From Corylus avellana (taxonomy: Eukaryota; Streptophyta; Magnoliopsida; Fagales; Betulaceae), in the NCBI RefSeq assembly GCF_901000735.1, contig NC_081550.1:15108393-15172392 (forward strand): a stretch of 64,000 nt of DNA, given 5' to 3'. Below, piece by piece: positions 1-15,257 of this stretch. The translations under genes were made by a program, and so were the position numbers. Under the pieces are notes generated by a model that searched no databases, had not been told where the DNA came from, and was given only the letters and a program-made list of their open reading frames with translations. How positions within the stretch are numbered: position 1 is the stretch's first letter; each line of letters starts with the position of its first letter.

Positions 1-1
1 A

Positions 2-736
2 TTCTACGTGGCGGAAATCATTGAGGACATGTGAGAAGGGCAATATGCCGATGCCCATCGTAATGCCAGCAGCCGATCCAAGCTACCTCAACAGCTTTGG
101 TTTGTGGACTCCGTATTACACCGTAATGCTTTTCCCTTAGGGCACAAAAGTCAGAGGCAGGATCAATTTCTTCAAACACTCTACACCTTCCATAAAAATG
201 CTTGGTACTCAATTCCCGACATAATTTGGAACCAAATTCACAAATTTTGGAATGGGTTGCACGTTGGAGGAGCGGAGTCCACACATTCATGGGGGTTGCC
301 TTTCCCATACTTAATCCCCTACATCCTCCGGAAGAAAGGCATCAAGGTTACTGTAGCTGATGAGCCAATCACTGCTACTCCCATATTTGGCATTCGCCAA
401 TGGAACAAGAGCTTGTCCCACATGCCCCATGTACCTCCAGCACCAGCATCTGGTGCGGAAGAGAGTGAGGCCGAGCCGATGGCCGAAGATTAACCTATAG
501 TTGGGCCAGAGGCATCTGAGGAGGAGGCCCCGACAATTTTTTGTGAAGCACAAAACCGCTCACTTAGTCAAGAAATAGCGGGCCTTCGGAGAGAGTTGGT
601 TGGCCAAAGAAAGGAGGCTCGGGAAAATAAAGAATTGATGGACAAATGCCTAGTCGCCTTAGAAGAATTGATGCAGTCCATTCTCAGCCGGTTGCCACCA
701 CCATCTGCAGGAGCATCATCTTCTGGACAACAGTGA
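2..736 (+). pseudogene. Retroelement-associated 'putative plant transposon protein' fragment
   Basis: One plus-strand frame starting at base 2 gives a continuous protein interrupted by a TGA at 32-34 and a TAA at 491-493, ending at a TGA at 734-736. The readable part includes GLPFPYLIPYILRKKGIK and PIFGIRQWNKS, followed by an acidic tail and a charged, probably coiled-coil C-terminus (SQEIAGLRRELVGQRKEA). The order is that of the plant-specific domain often annotated as 'putative plant transposon protein' in retroelement-derived ORFs. The 5' end lies outside the window. With two internal stops it cannot make a full protein. The family name is from memory of such proteins, so the assignment is moderate. 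Confidence 0.55.
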
Positions 737-1401
737 GCAAAGACCACCGTTTGGCTGAAGACGTTAAACTTAGCGGTCATGGGAGGCACCCCATAGTTTA
801 CCCTTTTTATTTTGTTTAGTATGTTTTAAGTTAATCTTTTTATTTGTCTTTAGTTTTGTTTCTTTTTACTTGCTTTTGTGTTTTCTTATGGGAATGACCC
901 CGTATTTGCACACGGCCGGTTGTTGAATTGCAAGGTATCAATATATTTTCACTTAAAACTGAGAGGAATTATTTTACGGTTTAGATTTTATTTTGTTATA
1001 TTTAACAGTGTAAAATCTTTCCATAAGGTATCAATATATTCATCATATAATATATATACACTATTAGATCTGTAAAATTTAATATGAATTATGAAATGGG
1101 AATTAAGTCTTCAAATTAGTCCGAATGAAAACTTTATCCTCCAAATGGAACTCCTAACCAAATGGCAAATATATACAAATTAAAATCTTTCTTTAGGAGG
1201 ATGGAATTGAAATAGAAGAATTTTTCCTTTTTTTTAAAAAAAAAACATATAAATATATATATTGAAACAACTGTACATATGGAATAAGTGAAAGGGAGAG
1301 CCTTACTTTTACGGTTAAAATTTTATTTTGTTATATTTAACCGTGCATATTGTGTCACTTTATTTGAAAATTTTAAAGAATGCAATGATATATACACAAT
1401 T
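737..1401. other. AT-rich non-coding stretch with a diverged local duplication
   Basis: No supportable gene. A short segment around 965-1005 (acggtttagattttatttt, then gttatatttaac) recurs at about 1305-1342, which suggests an old local duplication. The rest is A/T-rich with homopolymer runs near 1228-1250. Confidence 0.5.
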
Positions 1402-2222
1402 TTAGTGGACGCTATTGGGCATCAATTTTATTTTTTTATTTTTTATTTATTTTTCTACCTACTCTTTAGGATCGACAAAGTCGACCCTAATAATGGATCT
1501 TCAGTGTCCATTTTTAGTCGACGCTATTAGGCATTAATTTTATTTTTTTAATTTTTCTACGTACTCTTTAAGGTCGACTTTCAAAGTCGACGCTAATAAT
1601 GGGTCTTCAGCGTCCACTTTTAGTATACACTATTGGGCATCAATTTTATTTATTTATTTATTTTTTAATTTTTCTACGTACTCTTTAGGGTTGACTTTGA
1701 AAATCGACCCTAATAATGGGTCTTCAGCGTCCACTTTTAGTGGATGCTATTGGGCATCAATTTTATTTTATTTTATTTTTCTACGTACTCTTTAGGGTCG
1801 ACTTTGTCAACCCTAATACTTAAGTATTAGGGTCGACTTTCAAAGTCGACCCTAATAATGGGTCTTCAGCGTCCACTTTTAGTGGATGCTATTGGTCATC
1901 AATTTTATTTTATTTTATTTTTCTACCTACTCTTTACTCTTTAGGGTCGACTTTGTCGACCCTGATAATGGGTCTTCAGCATCCACTTTTAGTCGACGCT
2001 ATTGGTCATCAATCTTATTTTTTTATTTTATTTTTAATTTTTCTACGTACTCTTTAGGGTTGACTTTGTCGACCCTAATACTTAAGTATTAGGGTCGACT
2101 TTCAGAGTCAACCCTATTGATCTTTTATTTGATTTTTTTTTTTTCTTTTTTTCCAGCTTTTAGCGTCCACTTAAGTTGACGCTATTGGTATACAATAGTC
2201 GACGCTAAAAGTTAATTGTATT
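1402..2222. repeat. Tandem array of ~110-145 bp units with GTCGAC palindromes
   Basis: About six diverged units start near 1402, 1513, 1617, 1735, 1876 and 1987. Each has an entry motif GACGCTATTGGGCATCAATT, an A/T-rich run, then CTACGTACTCTTTAGGGTCG and its complement TCGACCCTAATAATGGG, then TCTTCAGCGTCCACTTTTAG. Two units (1793 and 2054) hold a larger palindrome centred on CTTAAG. The array ends at 2157-2215 with AGCGTCCAC and GTCGACGCTAAAAG in opposing orientation. Dense inverted GTCGAC motifs resemble the subterminal repeats of CACTA or MULE elements, but I saw no clear terminal inverted repeats. Confidence 0.7.
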
Positions 2223-2954
2223 GTAATTTGTAGAGAGGTGATTGATTATATCATGTTCATTGTTAGTGTAGATTTCAACTTTTGGGTATAAACAATTGAT
2301 AAGATATTGTAACATATTTTATCATCGTGGATTTCTTCGAAGCAATTGTCTCAGAATTTTTCCCTTCAAGTACTTCAAATGGTTTTCCAAATAAATTTAG
2401 ATTCTTTTCTACATGATTGATTTGCTTTATGAATTATGATTGCAATGTGTTCTCTGCTTGAGAATTTTGTTCAGAATAATTTTTTGGGAATGGTTAAAAT
2501 TGTTTAATTTGTTTGTATTTTTTTTTTTCTTTTATATTCACAGAAGACACTTGCGGTGTGATGAACAATATATATGATAAATAGGATGATTGCATGAGGA
2601 AACAAATTTATTTCAGTCTGTCAACACAAAAGGAATCACATAAATTAAGTTTAGCAGCACAAATATATACATCTTCAAGCACCAAAGTACAAATATTTTG
2701 TACGGTGTGTCAAATCAAAATTTTCATTTTATATAGAAAACCAGCAACCCCATAAGACAGATAAAATCAAACAGGCTCTGCTGAAGCTTATTATATATTA
2801 TGAGATCGATACATGTGACAAGCATTAATTAGATCTTAAAACAAACAAACATAAAAAAGACGACATAAAAGGAACAATTGGAGTCGGGAAATTTATTGAA
2901 AACAGCTTCAACTAAGGAGATTGATTTTTTCATATCTGATCATCTGTCATTGTT
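2223..2954. other. Non-coding stretch between the repeat array and the SDR gene
   Basis: No ORF or repeat that I recognise. It contains the presumed 3' UTR and polyadenylation region of the minus-strand reductase gene just below 2955. Confidence 0.5.
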
Positions 2955-5717
<2,763 letters not shown>

Positions 5718-7918
5718 TTGATCCCTCTTTGGCTCTTTTGTTACTTTAACTTGTACTTCTCCCAATCTATGGATTATATATATAACGTTGTTGGTTGGCA
5801 GAACATAAGATGCTTATGTAAAACCAAAGTGTCTTTGTCAGTTTCCCCCAGGCAATATAACTTGGCAAATGCCAACACTTCCTGTCAACACATGGTTTCC
5901 TCTATCCATTGGATAAGAATCTGAATATCCGTATTTCAACGTTAAGGCCAAAAGAATCAAACATTGACACCCGGCTTTCACTAGTTAAGATTTTAGCTAA
6001 AAAGTGATTTTTTTATTTTTTATTTTGTTTTGATACAGTGCTCACACACGTCAAATGTCTGTTGTAGGCGGCTTACAGAAAAGACCAAAGGTCAAAGTAG
6101 CTCATCGTGGGATGACGGTGGAAACTACCAAAAGTGAATTTGATAAGGTGTTTGAACATAATGAAAGCAAGAAAGATGAGAGAGTTTGTGTACTTGTATC
6201 TTTATCTTTTATAGGGATTTTTCGTCTCTGATTGGCAAGCGGGTTCAACGGGCTGGTTTGCTAATGTTTTTTAGGATTGCTTTTTGCTCTTTTTTTTTGT
6301 TGAAAAGTAAAAAGATTTAACATATAATTCATTTCATAAAACAGTACTAAAATACTTAAAATTATTTTCACTAATATGTCATATTAGGAAAAAAAAAAAA
6401 ACATTCTTATAAATTAGGTCACTGTTTTTTGCATAAGTAAATAATAGTTTTATTAGGAAAGAAGAGAGATCGAAGTGGTGTCAAGTGTGCAGATGTATAG
6501 AAGAAGTCCTTTTGAAAAGTATTAAGTTTAACAAATGAAGAAAATCTAGAAAAAAGAAAGATGGAGGACGTTCCCAAACAATCCTTCAAAGCAAGTGCTG
6601 AAGGTCAAGGAGACTCATATGAAAAGTGGCGCATCTCGTGATTTTGTATTTTTTTCCTTTCATGGATGTTGTTTTGAATGATCGAGGACATTAGGAAACA
6701 CGTTAAGCTTAAGCAGAGACAAGCAACACGATCTGGGTAGTCAAGAAGGGTGGGAGCCAGGAGGTGTAACGCCCTAAAAAATAATTAACTGGTAATTATT
6801 TCTTAGTACATCTTACTCTCAAATTTCCCTCGAGAATAAGACAAAGGAATCATCATGAAGCTTCATGAGAGAGCTTACAGGCCCTCAAGAGACCATCTAC
6901 CAACTTTGCCACGATAATCCACCTCACCCATATTGCATGCACTACAATGATTATCACTAAATTTTGTATATAGCTTCTCAATTAAGCAGGTTAATTATAT
7001 GATGATCATAGCGTTCGGGGGAGATATTTGTAGTTTGGCGGGGCCATGCACGTCAGTATCAACGAAAGTTCTTTAATTATATGGTCTGAAAATTCATGCA
7101 TGTTTCATACAAACGTATCTTTCATTTTGACACAACAAATAAATAATTATAAATTGGTTGATATTAGGTATAAAGGTTCAAAGATCCAGGCCGCCAGATT
7201 TTTCTTTCACATGTGGCTGGAATTGTTACAAGTTGTGGGTCGTTGACACTTCTATTCGATTAGAAAGAAAGTAGTGCACTAGCAACGTATGTCTTGTATG
7301 TCATTTCCTTTTTTTATGTTTAGAAAAAATTTCAAAAAAATCATAAAAATTTATTTACATCAGATTTTTTACATTTAATCATCCTCAATGGTTGCTACAG
7401 TGTTTCTCAATATGTAGGGAATCAAAAGTGGTTCTCTATACATTATTTTAATATTAACATTTCTCTTTCCTCTCTCTTCTTTTATCTTTTTGTATTTAAT
7501 TGGAGATTATGTTGGAATTTTGTGAAAAAAGTGAGGGTAGTTAAGGAACTTGTACTTTGTAAAGAAATAATGTTTTAATGGTATATGAAAAAGTAAGAGA
7601 ATCTATTGTGAAATATATTTTCTTAGAGAAGCAAAAAGTAGTTTCATTCCCTAAACTTAGAAAAAATCAAAAGAAAGTTCCTGCTGAAGAGGTACGTTTC
7701 CTATTGAAGTTTCAAGCACCCTTTTTTGACAAATATATTATCTACATTAAAACAAAATTAGCTTGAAAACGAAAGAACAATTACTTGTTTGCATCTTGTA
7801 GGTTGATTAATTTCGTCCATGCATCTAGATAGCTGCCATTGTTGACCCCTAGTCAAACAAAAACTTTTAATTTGAATATCAAGCAAGAGTATCAACATAA
7901 TTGGATGATAGTCAGTAT
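5718..7918. other. Upstream region of the SDR gene, no gene seen
   Basis: This holds the putative promoter and 5' UTR of the minus-strand reductase. A (GA)n run at 5611-5628 lies just inside intron 1. Open frames in the region are short and resemble nothing known. The part from 5117 onward is repeated almost perfectly after the first gap. Confidence 0.5.
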
Positions 7919-8214
7919 TGTTACTGTGCACAACAATGATGAATAATATGGAATCGAAAAGAGAGAGATCAAGAGAGAGTCGAGACAAATATTTACGTGG
8001 TTCGGCAATGTGCCTACGTCCATAGGAGAGAGTGCGGCTATATTTCACTATTCAATAATTTAGGGTTACAACATAACATATTTATAGGAAAACCCTAATT
8101 GTAAGTATTTTGGAAAACCCTAAAATACCCCCAACAACTTATTTGTCCCCAGGCCCACATAAACTAATTACATCCAATGGGCTAGTAGTAGAATATGAGC
8201 CACTTGTTCCAACA
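7919..8214 (-). mobile_element. Ty1/copia 3' LTR (left-contig copy)
   Basis: This 296-bp LTR reads on the minus strand from TGTTGGAACAAGTGG to TGCACAGTAACA. Just before it is the purine-rich GGTGGAGAT. Inside are GGTTCGGCAATGTGCCTACG (in reverse orientation) and a TATA-like TTTATAGG. Its partner at 11709-12004 differs by a few bases. Confidence 0.8.
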
Positions 8215-8796
8215 ATCTCCACCTTGACGAGTATTCACCTCTTTGAAGATAATCAAGTATTGGGCCTCCACCTGGAATTGATAAGTTTGGGGATGCCACC
8301 TCTTCTCCTCTTGTTTCTAGCAACTGAAGACATTTGTCAAATCCAAACAATGCTTGAACTTGTCTGCAATAACAGGCTTCGTCAACATGTCCGTTGCATT
8401 CTTAAAAGTGTGAATCTTTTCAAGTAACAATTCACCTGTAGTAACCAATTTCCTAATCTTGTTAAACCTCACATCAATGTGCTTGGTTTTCGCATGATAC
8501 ACCTAGTTCTTTGCCAAGTAAATGGCACTCTAACTGTCACAATACAACGGAACTCCACATTGCTGAATACCTAGCTCCCTGACTAAATCTATAAGCCACA
8601 AAGCTTCCTTTACAGCCTCAGCCGCCGCCATGTACTCCGCCTCTGTCGTGGACATCGCAACCATGGACTAGATCATAGATCTCCAACATATGGGTCATTT
8701 TGCAAGAGTGAACACATAACCCGTGGTCGACCTCCTGTCATCCAAATCCCCTGCATAATCTGCATCTACATATCCGACAACTAACAAAGCACTTTT
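8215..8796 (-). pseudogene. Ty1/copia RNase H C-terminal fragment, cut by the gap
   Basis: The minus strand reads copia RNase [20 protein letters not shown] near the gap, then AKTKHIDVRFNKIR and HTFKNATDMLTKPV, broken by stops and frame changes. The contig ends at 8796, so the upstream part of the element must be taken from the other side of the gap. Confidence 0.85.
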
Positions 8797-8896
8797 NNNN
8801 NNNNNNNNNNNNNNNNNNNNNNNNNNNNNNNNNNNNNNNNNNNNNNNNNNNNNNNNNNNNNNNNNNNNNNNNNNNNNNNNNNNNNNNNNNNNNNNN
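8797..8896. other. Assembly gap of 100 N
   Basis: Exactly 100 unknown bases, the conventional size for a scaffold gap of unknown length. The sequence to its right starts with bases already seen at 5117. Confidence 0.98.
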
Positions 8897-11800
8897 AAAA
8901 CAACAATTTCGTAGCTGTAGAATGATGATGACAACAAGCAAGAGAGTTCCAAAATGTTTTCCTACACTACACATAAAACAATTACCAAGAGAGTATTTTC
9001 CTTTTTTTTTTCTTCTTTTTTTTTCTGATGAGAAAATAAATTAGATTTTTTGGGGTAAAGGTCAAGCCAAGCCATGGATTCTTAATTCTTTGCCCCAGAT
9101 TTTTTAAAAAAGAAAATGAATAAATAAAGGGTTGAATCCCAAAACAGTTTTTTTAGCCATAAAATCCAAATCCCAAAGAGCAAAAGAGTTCAATGAAACA
9201 AACCAACCGATGCTCTAACTAAATATGGTCATACATGTAGAATTAACTTCTAAACAGATTTGCAATAAAAATAAGATGTCGCTTTAGATGGGTATTTATT
9301 TATTTGTTTATTTAATTATCTTTTAGAAATCTGCAGTAATTAGAATGATTTTTGAAGCAGAAAACAGAAACCAGAAAAAGAGTAGTAGGCAGAGAGAGAG
9401 AGAGAGAGAAGAGAACCCGATTCCTTTAGTTCCACCAGTAACAAGAGCTGTCATTCCCTGAAGAGACCACCTGCTTTCTCTGCTACCAATTGCAGCCATT
9501 TGATCCCTCTTTGGCTCTTTTGTTACTTTAACTTGTACTTCTCCCAAGCTATGGATTATATATATAACGTTGTTGGTTGGCAGAACATAAGATGCTTATG
9601 TAAAACCAAAGTGTCTTTGTCAGTTTCCCCCAGGCAATATAACTTGGCAAATGCCAACACTTCCTGTCAACACATGGTTTCCTCTATCCATTGGATAAGA
9701 ATCTGAATATCCGTATTTCAACGTTAAGGCCAAAAGAATCAAACATTGACACCCGGCTTTCACTAGTTAAGATTTTAGCTAAAAAGTGATTTTTTTATTT
9801 TTTATTTTGTTTTGATACAGTGCTCACACACGTCAAATGTCTGTTGTAGGCGGCTTACAGAAAAGACCAAAGGTCAAAGTAGCTCATCGTGGGATGACGG
9901 TGGAAACTACCAAAAGTGAATTTGATAAGGTGTTTGAACATAATGACAGCAAGAAAGATGAGAGAGTTTGTGTACTTGTATCTTTATCTTTTATAGGGAT
10001 TTTTCGTCTCTGATTGGCAAGCGGGTTCAACGGGCTGGTTTGCTAATCTTTTTTAGGATTGCTTTTTGCTCTTTTTTTTTTGTTGAAAAGTAAAAAGATT
10101 TAACATATAATTCATTTCATAAAACAGTACTAAAATACTTAAAATTATTTTCACTAATATGTCATATTAGGAAAAAAAAAAAAAAAAAAAACATTCTTAT
10201 AAATTAGGTCACTGTTTTTTGCATAAGTAAATAATAGTTTTATTAGGAAAGAAGAGAGATCGAAGTGGTGTCAAGTGTGCAGATGTATAGAAGAAGTCCT
10301 TTTGAAAAGTATTAAGTTTAACAAATGAAGAAAATCTAGAAAAAAGAAAGATGGAGGACGTTCCCAAACAATCCTTCAAAGCAAGTGCTGAAGGTCAAGG
10401 AGACTCATATGAAAAGTGGCGCATCTCGTGATTTTGTATTTTTTTCCTTTCATGGATGTTGTTTTGAATGATCGAGGACATTAGGAAACACGTTAAGCTT
10501 AAGCAGAGACAAGCAACACGATCTGGGTAGTCAAGAAGGGTGGGAACCAGGAGGTGTAACGCCCTAAAAAATAATTAACTGGTAATTATTTCTTAGTACA
10601 TCTTACTCTCAAATTTCCCTCGAGAATAAGACAAAGGAATCATCATGAAGCTTCATGAGAGAGCTTACAGGCCCTCAAGAGACCATCTACCAACTTTGCC
10701 ACGATAATCCACCTCACCCATATTGCATGCACTACAATGATTATCACTAAATTTTGTATATAGCTTCTCAATTAAGCAGGTTAATTATATGATGATCATA
10801 GCGTTCGGGGGAGATATTTGTAGTTTGGCGGGGCCATGCACGTCAGTATCAACGAAAGTTCTTTAATTATATGGTCTGAAAATTCATGCATGTTTCATAC
10901 AAACGTATCTTTCATTTTGACACAACAAATAAATAATTATAAATTGGTTGATATTAGGTATAAAGGTTCAAAGATCCAGGCCGCCAGATTTTTCTTTCAC
11001 ATGTGGCTGGAATTGTTACAAGTTGTGGGTCGTTGACACTTCTATTCGATTAGAAAGAAAGTAGTGCACTAGCAACATATGTCTTGTATGTCATTTTCTT
11101 TTTTTATGTTTAGAAAAAATTTCAAAAAAATCATAAAAATTTATTTACATCAGATTTCTTACATTTAATCATCCTCAATGGTTGCTACAGTGTTTCTCAA
11201 TATGTAGGGAATCAAAAGTGGTTCTCTATACATTATTTTAATATTAACATTTCTCTTTCCTCTCTCTTCTTTTATCTTTTTGTATTTAATTGGAGATTAT
11301 GTTGGAATTTTGTGAAAAAAGTGAGGGTAGTTACGGAACTTGTACTTTGTAAAGAAATAATGTTTTAATGGTATATGAAAAAGTAAGAGAATCTATTGTG
11401 AAATATATTTTCTTAGAGAAGCAAAAAGTAGTTTCATTCCCTAAACTTAGGAAAAATCAAAAGGAAGTTGCTGCTAAAGAGGTACGTTTCCTATTGAAGT
11501 TTCAAGCACCCTTTTTTGACAAATATATTATCTACATTAAAACAAAATTAGCTTGAAAACGAAAGAACAATTACTTGTTTGCATCTTGTAGGTTGATTAA
11601 TTTCGTCCATGCATCTAGATAGCTGCCATTGTTGACCCCTAGTCAAACAAAAACTTTTAATTTGAATATCAAGCAAGAGTATCAACATAATTGGATGATA
11701 GTCAGTATTGTTACTGTGCACAACAATGATGAATAATATGGAATCGAAAAGAGAGAGATCAAGAGAGAGTCGAGACAAATATTTACGTGGTTCGGCAATG

Positions 11801-12583
11801 TGCCTACGTTCATAGGAGAGAGTGCGGCTATATTTCACTATTCAATAATTTAGGGTTACAACATAACATATTTATAGGAAAACCCTAATTGTAAGTATTT
11901 TGGAAAACCCTAAAATACCCCCAACAACTTATTTGTCCCCAGGCCCACATAAACTAATTACATCCAATGGGCCAGTAGTAGAATATGAGCCACTTGTTCC
12001 TACAATCTCCACCTTGGCGAGTATTCACCTCTTTTAAGATAATCAAGTATTGGGCCTCCACCTGGAATTGATAAGTTTGGGGATGCCACCTCTTCTCCTC
12101 TTGTTTCTAGCAACTAAAGACATTTGTCAAGTCCAAACAATGCTTGAACTTGTCTGCAATAACAGGCTTCATCAACATGTCCGTTGCATTCTTAAAAGTG
12201 TGAATATTTTCAAGTAACAATTCACCTGTAGCAACCAATTTCCTAATCTTGTTAAACCTCACATCAATGTGCTTGGTTTTCGCATGATATACTTGGTTCT
12301 TTGCCAAGTAAATGGCACTCTAACTGTCACAATACAACGGAACTCCACATTGCTAAATACCTAGCTCCTTGACTAAATCTATAAGCCACAAAGCTTCCTT
12401 TACAGTCTCAGCCGCCGCCATGTACTCCGCCTCTGTCGTGGACATCGCAACCATGGACTAGATCATAGATCTCCAACATATGGGTCCTTTTGCAAGAGTG
12501 AACACATAATCCGTGGTCGACCTCCTGTCATCCAAATCCCCTGCATAATCTGCATCTACATATCCGACAACTAACAAAGCACT
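8897..12583. repeat. Near-identical repeat of 5117-8796 (probable unmerged contig overlap)
   Basis: From its first base this stretch repeats 5117 onward with only scattered single-base changes and homopolymer length differences (for example the A-run near 10172). It carries the same intergenic DNA and the same copia LTR at the same positions. The left contig ends inside the copy, at ACTAACAAAGCACTTTT, exactly where the right contig continues. That pattern fits two contig ends that overlap and were not merged. Confidence 0.85.
9417..9499 (-). pseudogene. Orphan copy of SDR exon 1 behind the gap
   Basis: This is identical in protein to exon 1 of the reductase (MAAIGSRESRWSLQGMTALV, then TGGTKGIG). 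Exons 2-5 would lie to the left, where the contig stops in intron 1. It is most likely the same exon assembled twice rather than a gene fragment. Confidence 0.85.
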
Positions 12584-12892
12584 TTTCTATTCCGACAACT
12601 AACAAAGCACTTTTCTATCTGACAAAAGTGATGTCATACTCTGTAGTACCTTTCAAGTATCTGAAAATCCATTTGACTACATCTCAGTGCTATCTCCCTT
12701 GATTTGCCATGTACTTGCTCACCACACTGACTGCATGAGCCAAATTTGGCCTGGTACATACCATAGCATACATTAGATACCCCATTGCACTAGCATATGA
12801 GACCTTAGACATGTCTCCAGTTTCTTTAACTATCTTTGGACACTGTGACGTAGAAAAATGGAAATGATTCGCCAAAGGTGTACTCACTGGAA
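12100..12892 (-). pseudogene. Copia late-RT/RNase H remnant
   Basis: The minus strand reads STPLANHFHFSTSQCPK, then SYASAMGYLMYAMVCTRPNL, the segment joining RT to RNase H, then the RNase H end (AKTKHIDVRFNKIRKLV and ATDMLMKPVIADKFKH). Frames are broken between these pieces. A 23-bp direct repeat (ccgacaactaacaaagcact and following bases) occurs at 12565 and 12591. Confidence 0.8.
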
Positions 12893-13059
12893 ATGATAGC
12901 GCATCTAGGCCTGTCTGTGGCTATAGTGTGATGCTTCTTAACTCCTGAAGTAGAGGCCTCTATACCCTGAGAAATGTTCTCTTGCACTGGAGTCTCTAAC
13001 TCCACTTGCACCACCTGCTTATCACTGCTACTACTTTCTGGCACCTGCTGCTCTTTATC

Positions 13060-14556
13060 TTAAGTACTCTTCAACATGGAATTTTCATCAAATATCATGT
13101 CTCTACTGATCACCGCCTTGTTTGCCTTCGGATCCCAAAACTTGTAACCCTTAACCCCTTTCCCATATCTGAGAAAGACACACTGTCTAGACTTTGCATC
13201 AAGCTTCGATCGTTCTTCACTAGGTACGTGCACATAGGCTAGACAACCAAAAACTCTCAAACCAGAGTAATCTACCTCATTACCTGTCCACACTTCCTTT
13301 GCAACTTTCCCATCTAGTGCTACCCTTGGTGACCTGTTGATCAAGTAGCATGCCATACTCATTGCATCTACCTAGAAAATCTTTGCAAGTCCAGCATTCA
13401 ACCTTAGATATCGTGCTCTCTCTGCAATAGACCTATTCATCCTTTCTGCCACACCATTTTGCTGTGGTGTCTTGCGTACTATGAAATGTCTCTTTATACC
13501 ATACTGCTCACAAAAATATCTGAACATGTCATTTGTGTACTCATTGCCATTATCTATCTTGAGGCACTTAACCTTCTTTCCAGTTTGGTTCTCCACTTCA
13601 GCTTTCCACAAATTGAACTTGGCAAACGTCTCTGATTTGTGCCACATGAAGTACACCCAAACTTTTTTGAAGAAATCATCAATATAGATCACGAAATACA
13701 TATGTCCTCCCCGTGACGCTTTCTTCACTAGTCCCCAAACATCAAAATGAACATAGTCCAGAATGCCCTCTATCTTGTGTGTGGCTATCTTGAATTGTAC
13801 CCGATTCTGCTTCCCTAGAACACAGAACTTATAGAAATTAAGTTTACACGTTTTAACACCCTTCAACAGATTTCTCTTATGAAGCTCCAACATGCCTCGC
13901 TCACTCATATGACCCAACCGCATATGCCACAAAACAATACAATCGGACTCAGACTCCACAGAGGCGATTTCACCTACAACTATACTTCTCAACAGTTTAT
14001 AGATATTCTTTGTACTTTTCTGCCCCTTCATCACTATCATCGCACGCTTAATCACCTTCATTACTCCACCTTCAGACTTGTAACCATAACTGTTTGAGTC
14101 TAAGGTACCCAATGAAATCAGATTATTTTCTACATCTGGTATATATCTAACATCACATAACGTTCTAACCACACCATCAAACATTTTAATTCTAATATTA
14201 CCTATGCCAGTAATTTTGTAATGCGCACCATTACCCATAGTAACTATACCAGAATTAACTGACCTGTAGGTGTCAAACCAATCTCTGTTGGACGTCACGT
14301 GAAACGAACATGCTGAGTCCAGAATCCAAGAATCCACAGGATGCTTTGAATTAGATGCAACAGAAAGCATATCACCATTAGCATCGTCTGAATTGTCTTC
14401 CACTACGTTCACAGACCTTGAGGAACCTTTGTTTTCGTCGTCCTTATTCTTCTTCCGATCTGGACAGTTCTGCTTTATGAGCCCTTTCTTCCCACACTTA
14501 TAACAATTGACGTCCTTCCTCTTCCTGGACTTTGACCGAGAATTCTTAGCATTCAA
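13060..14556 (-). pseudogene. Copia gag-end zinc knuckle, protease and integrase region
   Basis: From 14556 down: zinc knuckle CYKCGKKGLIKQNC, a protease region with WILDSACSFHVT (canonical WILDSGASxHM, so the Gly is lost), a GAG-pre-integrase segment with WHMRLGHMSERGM, then the integrase core with IDNGNEYTND and TPQQNGVAERMNRSI. A TAG at 13372-13374 follows AKIF where copia elements normally have Trp. The frame then continues as MSMACYLINRSPRVALDGK to 13060. The integrase acidic residues look conserved, but the stop prevents a full polyprotein. Confidence 0.88.
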
Positions 14557-14701
14557 ACTATCCTTGTTACTGCTTCTCCCACGCTTGGTTACCCTTTACA
14601 ATTAGCCCTTCTTCTTGAGAATTTTCATCATTGATTTTCTTCCTCTAATGAAAAGCCAATAGGGCTCCTGTAACGTCCTCTAACTCCAAGGACTCTTTCC
14701 C

Positions 14702-15211
14702 TCATGTTTGAGTTGTAACCAAATTCTCATACGTAGGAGAAGTTGGGAGTGAATTCAATAGCATCAACGCCTTGTCTTCATCTTCGAACTTCACATCAAC
14801 CCTCTTCAAATCTCCGATTATCTGATTGAATGTGTTGATGTGTTGGCTTAGATCCGAGCCCTCTGCCATCTTCAAGCCGTACAACCACTGCTTTAGATAG
14901 AGCTTGTTTGTCAACGACTTTGGCATATACCGACTTTCCAGTTTCAACCAAACTGCCGCTAGAGATTCTTCGTCCATGGCATGATACATCACGCCATCTC
15001 TCAGACAAAGCTGAATAGTAGCCACCACTTTTGCCTCAAATTCCTTCCAATCTATGTCCGCCATCCCTTCTGGTTTCGTCTCATATAACACCTTCACCAT
15101 CCCTTGTTGCACCAACAAATCCTTAACACGTCTCTGCCATAACCCAAAATTACCGGATCCATCGAACTTCATCACATCGAATTTCGCAGAAGATCTGTCA
15201 ATCCAAGCCAT
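14702..15211 (-). CDS. Copia gag N-terminal ORF (169 aa)
   Basis: The ORF begins MAWIDRSSAKFDVMKFDGSG, the usual start of copia gag proteins of the UBN2 type. It contains FGLWQRRVKDLL and the segment LNSLPTSPTYENLV, then stops at 14702, before the zinc-knuckle segment. The start ATG is 13-20 bp past the primer-binding site, as expected. Gag would form the virus-like particle core. Confidence 0.85.
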   Translation of the reverse strand: MAWIDRSSAKFDVMKFDGSGNFGLWQRRVKDLLVQQGMVKVLYETKPEGMADIDWKEFEAKVVATIQLCLRDGVMYHAMDEESLAAVWLKLESRYMPKSLTNKLYLKQWLYGLKMAEGSDLSQHINTFNQIIGDLKRVDVKFEDEDKALMLLNSLPTSPTYENLVTTQT

Positions 15212-15221
15212 CTTCTAATTA

Positions 15222-15235
15222 GACTCTGATACCAA
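15222..15235 (-). promoter_or_regulatory. Copia primer-binding site (initiator tRNA-Met)
   Basis: The minus strand reads TTGGTATCAGAGTC, complementary to the 3' end of initiator tRNA-Met as in most plant copia elements. It lies between the LTR stub and the gag ATG. Confidence 0.85.
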
Positions 15236-15257
15236 TTGTTGTCACCGTGCACAATTC

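Larger units (their letters stand above)
11709..15257 (-). mobile_element. Ty1/copia retrotransposon, defective, lacking the RT core
   Basis: In minus-strand order: the last bases of the 5' LTR (GTGCACGGTGACA), a primer-binding site, gag, zinc knuckle, protease, integrase, RNase H, a polypurine tract and a 3' LTR at 12004-11709 (296 bp, TG...CA). The 5' LTR is missing except for about 15 bp, where a different plus-strand retroelement begins. The region between the integrase tail and the RNase H side (about 12890-12910) lacks the reverse transcriptase. Stops and frameshifts interrupt every segment, so it is not autonomous. Confidence 0.9.

Noticed and set aside
8695..8974. Open frames running through the first N block
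   Set aside because: They include unknown bases and join two contigs. Only the copia piece left of the gap is real coding similarity.
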